8,416 bases of DNA from Lentimicrobium sp. (GTDB lineage: Bacteria; Bacteroidota; Bacteroidia; Flavobacteriales; Flavobacteriaceae). The notes beneath the pieces are model-generated. The model searched no databases. It was given only the letters and a program-made list of their open reading frames with translations, and had not been told where the DNA came from. The stretch spans positions 1-8,416 of the forward strand of contig JAEMQE010000304.1 of NCBI GenBank assembly GCA_022758945.1, written 5' to 3'. Below are positions 5,977 to 8,416 of this stretch, piece after piece; the first letter of the stretch is position 1, and every line of letters begins with the position of its first letter. The position numbers and the translations under genes are program-made.

Positions 5977-5988
5977 TTTTTAATTAGG
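5972..5988 (+). other. Palindrome overlapping the dnaJ stop codon
   Basis: CCTAATT, which contains the TAA stop (5974-5976), is exactly complementary to AATTAGG after a three-base TTT loop. It is separated by nine bases from the terminator stem. The arrangement matches the one at the end of the DUF4442 gene. Confidence 0.6.
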
Positions 5989-5997
5989 TGAATTTTT

Positions 5998-6030
5998 CCC
6001 ATCCTTGTGAAAACAGGGGTGGGTTTTTTT
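5998..6030 (+). terminator. Rho-independent terminator of the grpE-dnaJ operon
   Basis: CCCATCCT (5998-6005) pairs with GGGGTGGG (6016-6023), including two G-T wobbles, around a ten-base A-rich loop. Seven T follow directly. It separates the chaperone operon from the ABC genes, which therefore need their own promoter. Confidence 0.88.
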
Positions 6031-6064
6031 GTTTTATTTAACACCTTATTACGACCTATTTTTC

Positions 6065-6072
6065 TATTTTTA
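6065..6072 (+). promoter_or_regulatory. Weak candidate -7 element for the ABC transporter genes
   Basis: TATTTTTA followed by CAAA resembles TAnnTTTG except for its last base and sits about 50 bases before the ATPase start. No TTG is found 19-21 bases upstream. The leader after it contains a short GC-rich block, CCCGAGGCTGAGAGGCC (6077-6093), that can form only a small GGC-GCC hairpin. Confidence 0.3.
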
Positions 6073-6123
6073 CAAACCCGAGGCTGAGAGGCCAATCAGA
6101 CGAAATAAAATCAAAAAATCAGT

Positions 6124-7047
6124 ATGAGTAATATACTTGAAGTAAAAAATGTTGTCAAGAAATACGGTGATTACGTTGCCCTTAATGAAGTTTCTCTTAC
6201 CGTTCCCAAAGGTAGTATTTATGGGCTTTTAGGTCCAAATGGCGCCGGAAAAACATCCCTTATCCGTATAATCAATCAAATTACAATGCCAGATAGTGGC
6301 GAAATTATACTCGATGGAGAAAGACTAAGTCCAAAACATATTCAACAAATAGGATATTTACCTGAAGAACGCGGTTTATACAAAACTATGAAAGTGGGCG
6401 AACAATGTTTGTATTTGGCACAAATGAAAGGACTTTCAAAAGCTGAAGCCAAAGAGCAACTGGAATATTGGTTCGAAAGACTGGAAATTCAAGGTTGGTG
6501 GAACAGGAAAATCCAAGAGCTTTCAAAAGGAATGGCACAAAAAATTCAGTTTGTAGTTTGCGTATTACACAAACCAAAATTATTGATATTTGATGAGCCT
6601 TTTTCCGGTTTTGATCCCGTAAATGCGAATGTAATTAAAGACGAAATCCTGGAATTGAGAAATCAGGGTTCTACTATCATTTTCTCTACACACCGGATGG
6701 AAAGTGTCGAAGAATTGTGCGACCATATCGCCTTAATTCACAAATCGAACAAACTCATTGAAGGAAGATTAGATGATGTGAAACGAAAATTCAGAACCAA
6801 CAGTTTTGAAGTGGGCATTTTATCTGATAATGTTGAAGGATTGATGTATGACATTACGCAGAAATTCAAAGTGGGCCAAACGAATTTTAAATCACTCAAC
6901 AACGAAATAAAACTCGAAATTCAACTGGGTAATGCCACGCCAAATGAGTTGTTACATCTTCTGACTCAAAGAGGACAAGTAACCCATTTTGTGGAAAAGA
7001 TTCCAAGCGTGACCGATATTTTTATTCAGGCAGTTAGCGAAAAGTAA
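6124..7047 (+). CDS. ABC transporter ATP-binding protein, NatA-like
   Basis: The 307-residue protein is the cytoplasmic motor of an ABC-2 type exporter. Visible motifs in order are an aromatic A-loop region (VVKKYGDYVALNEV, 10-23), Walker A GPNGAGKT at 37-44, and the Q-loop region IGYLPEERGLY at 76-86, where the usual Gln is not evident. The signature LSKGM at 133-137 stands in place of LSGGQ, as is common in this subfamily. Walker B LLIFDEP is at 153-159 with catalytic Glu158, the D-loop SGFDP at 161-165, and the switch His190. Residues from about 220 to the end form the extra C-terminal domain (DUF4162 type) found in NatA-like ATPases. The next gene encodes its permease, so the pair would assemble two ATPases with two permeases. 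NatA/NatB in Bacillus exports sodium, but substrates of the flavobacterial relatives are not known and I do not assign one. Confidence 0.93.
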   Translation: MSNILEVKNVVKKYGDYVALNEVSLTVPKGSIYGLLGPNGAGKTSLIRIINQITMPDSGEIILDGERLSPKHIQQIGYLPEERGLYKTMKVGEQCLYLAQMKGLSKAEAKEQLEYWFERLEIQGWWNRKIQELSKGMAQKIQFVVCVLHKPKLLIFDEPFSGFDPVNANVIKDEILELRNQGSTIIFSTHRMESVEELCDHIALIHKSNKLIEGRLDDVKRKFRTNSFEVGILSDNVEGLMYDITQKFKVGQTNFKSLNNEIKLEIQLGNATPNELLHLLTQRGQVTHFVEKIPSVTDIFIQAVSEK

Positions 7048-7063
7048 TTTTTTTTGGAAACCC

Positions 7064-7091
7064 AAAACCCAAGACCTAAAACCCAAGACCT
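7064..7091 (+). repeat. Tandem duplication of 14 bases between the ABC genes
   Basis: AAAACCCAAGACCT occurs twice in direct succession, at 7064-7077 and 7078-7091, and is preceded by a partial unit (AAACCC at 7058-7063). It fills most of the 51-base spacer and ends seven bases before the permease ATG. The unit is not a multiple of three and is C/A-rich with almost no G, unlike the flanking coding sequence. Confidence 0.85.
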
Positions 7092-7098
7092 AAAAAAA

Positions 7099-8415
7099 AT
7101 GAGCATCATATCACTAATAATAAAAAGAGAATTTATTGCCAAAGTCCGCAATAAATCATTTATCGTAATGACTTTTCTAAGTCCGTTGCTTTTTGTGGGA
7201 ATAGCCGTTTTTGTTGGCTATCTGAGCTCTATGAAAGCAGATACCAAAAAGGTCGCTATTCACGATGAAACCGGTTTGTTTGCTAATGAATTCAAAGCAT
7301 TGAATAGCAAGGATGGCGAATATGTCTATCAGGATTTGTCTACGATTGATGTAAAATCACTGAAAGACAGTATCACAAAAGAGAGTTATGAAGGCTTACT
7401 TTATATTCCAAAAGTGTCAAACGACAAGGATTTGGAGAATAAAATCCAGTTCATTTCAAACGAAAGTCCAAGTATTTCATTTATTGAAAATATTCAGGAT
7501 GTAATTGCTAAAAAACTCACTAAAGACAATTTCGAAAAAGCAAATTTAGATACTTTGGCGATAAAAAATGCAGAAGCTAAAGTCAATATTAGTTTAGCAA
7601 AAGCTTCTGGGGAACAAAGTGTAAAAGGACTTAACGAAATCAAAATTGCAATTGGCGGTGCATTCGGGTATCTCATTATGATGTTCATCATTATTTATGG
7701 CAATATGGTGATGCGCAGTGTTATAGAAGAAAAAACAAATCGCATTGTTGAAATTATTATTTCCTCCGTAAAACCATTCCAATTGATGATGGGTAAAATC
7801 ATTGGAACCTCATTGGCAGGATTGCTGCAATTCTTTATTTGGGCTATTATCGGCTTGACCTTAATGATTGCTGCATCCGCTTTTCTTGGCATTGATGCCA
7901 GTCCAGTGGCGAAACTTCCTCCCACAATAATACAGAATGCCCATCAGGAATTTGCCGGAACTGCACAAATGTACATCAAGGAATTATGGGGATTGCCTAT
8001 CGCTACCATCCTTATTAGTTTTGTGGTTTATTTCATAGGCGGTTATTTTTTATATAGTTCCTTTTATGCATCAATAGGTGCTGCAGTTGATAACGAAACC
8101 GACTCACAACAGTTTCTTTTGCCTATTATTATGCCATTAATTTTGGCCGTTTACATCGGATTTTTTACTGTCATAAACGATCCGCACGGAACAATTGCCA
8201 CAGTGTTTTCGATGATTCCGCTGACATCGCCTATCGTGATGCTAATGCGAATTCCATTTGGCGTGCCGTGGTGGCAACTCGCTATTTCTATTAGTTTGCT
8301 TTTCGGAACTTTCTTTTTTGTCGTTTGGTTTGCTGCAAAAATATACCGAGTGGGAATATTAATGTACGGCAAAAAACCAACTTGGAAAGAATTGTATAAA
8401 TGGTTGAAATATTAA
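7099..8415 (+). CDS. ABC-2 type permease, NatB-like
   Basis: The 438-residue product from ATG 7099 is the membrane partner of the upstream ATPase. It opens with MSIISLIIKREFIAKVRNKSF and a first membrane helix at about 21-43. A large extracytoplasmic domain (about 44-182) follows, the usual layout of the ABC2_membrane_3 / NatB family. Further membrane helices lie near 185-205, 235-262, 299-322, 340-358, 370-385 and 393-415. The cytoplasmic coupling motif MRSVIEEKTNRIVEIIISSV at 205-224 is well preserved, and the end IYRVGILMYGKKPTWKELYKWL is characteristic. A longer frame from TTG 7054 would translate the tandem repeat into a Pro/Lys/Gln-rich tail and is rejected. The stop TAA (8413-8415) is inside the window, so the gene is complete. 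Substrate unknown; family members move ions, drugs or lipids. Confidence 0.92.
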   Translation: MSIISLIIKREFIAKVRNKSFIVMTFLSPLLFVGIAVFVGYLSSMKADTKKVAIHDETGLFANEFKALNSKDGEYVYQDLSTIDVKSLKDSITKESYEGLLYIPKVSNDKDLENKIQFISNESPSISFIENIQDVIAKKLTKDNFEKANLDTLAIKNAEAKVNISLAKASGEQSVKGLNEIKIAIGGAFGYLIMMFIIIYGNMVMRSVIEEKTNRIVEIIISSVKPFQLMMGKIIGTSLAGLLQFFIWAIIGLTLMIAASAFLGIDASPVAKLPPTIIQNAHQEFAGTAQMYIKELWGLPIATILISFVVYFIGGYFLYSSFYASIGAAVDNETDSQQFLLPIIMPLILAVYIGFFTVINDPHGTIATVFSMIPLTSPIVMLMRIPFGVPWWQLAISISLLFGTFFFVVWFAAKIYRVGILMYGKKPTWKELYKWLKY

Positions 8416-8416
8416 A

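Noticed and set aside
6077..6110. GGCTGAGAGGCC in the ABC leader resembles the CTGAGA box of a TPP riboswitch.
   Set aside because: The second half of the thi box (ACCTGATCTGG and following) is absent, only about 40 bases remain before the ATG, and the genes are not thiamine-related in any visible way.
7054..7098. TTG start that would lengthen the permease by 15 residues.
   Set aside because: It would translate the 14-base tandem repeat; the family begins with the MSIISLIIKREF-type sequence at 7099.
1..8416. Search for tRNA, rRNA, CRISPR arrays, transposase genes or prophage genes.
   Set aside because: No cloverleaf, spaced repeat array, transposase motif or phage gene could be recognised; all long frames are accounted for by ordinary chromosomal genes.

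Overview
The window looks like chromosomal DNA from a member of the Flavobacteriia (Bacteroidota), most likely Flavobacterium or a close relative. The evidence is the AT-rich, A/T-ending codon use, the absence of Shine-Dalgarno sequences before genes, and promoters of the Bacteroidota type (TTG, about 20 bases, TAnnTTTG). GrpE, DnaJ and the PadR/PspC/GIN cluster also read like flavobacterial proteins. This placement comes from recognising sequence style and families, not from a database search.

Left part, minus strand (3195 down to 1): four genes read leftward. They are a small DUF4870 membrane protein, a PadR-type winged-helix regulator, a 572-residue multi-pass PspC-domain protein, and a GIN/DUF2807 lipoprotein cut by the window edge. 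The last three are tightly packed. Each of the two junctions is TAG-TC-ATG, so translation is probably coupled. The set resembles an envelope-stress module: a transcription factor, a membrane sensor or scaffold, and an exported beta-structured lipoprotein. A dyad (ATGTTAA, 7 bases, TTAACAT) upstream of the first gene is a candidate operator.

Middle part, plus strand: a single-gene unit for a DUF4442 hotdog-fold protein (3419-3871) ends in a strong terminator. A 308-base gap follows, holding that terminator, AT-rich sequence with nothing recognisable, and a near-perfect promoter for grpE. grpE and dnaJ form a co-chaperone operon (4180-5976) that would serve DnaK, which is encoded elsewhere. 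The 78-base spacer between them carries a GC-rich hairpin that looks like a dispersed intergenic repeat. The DnaJ has only two of the usual four CxxCxGxG zinc motifs. The operon ends in a terminator at 5998-6030.

Right part, plus strand: a two-gene ABC exporter of the NatA/NatB type, an ATPase (6124-7047) and an ABC-2 permease (7099-8415). A 51-base spacer with a 14-base tandem duplication separates them.

No tRNA, rRNA, CRISPR array, insertion sequence or prophage gene is visible. The region reads as core chromosome. The points most worth following are the PadR-PspC-GIN module, the half zinc finger in DnaJ, the intergenic repeats, and the stop-codon palindromes placed just before two terminators.
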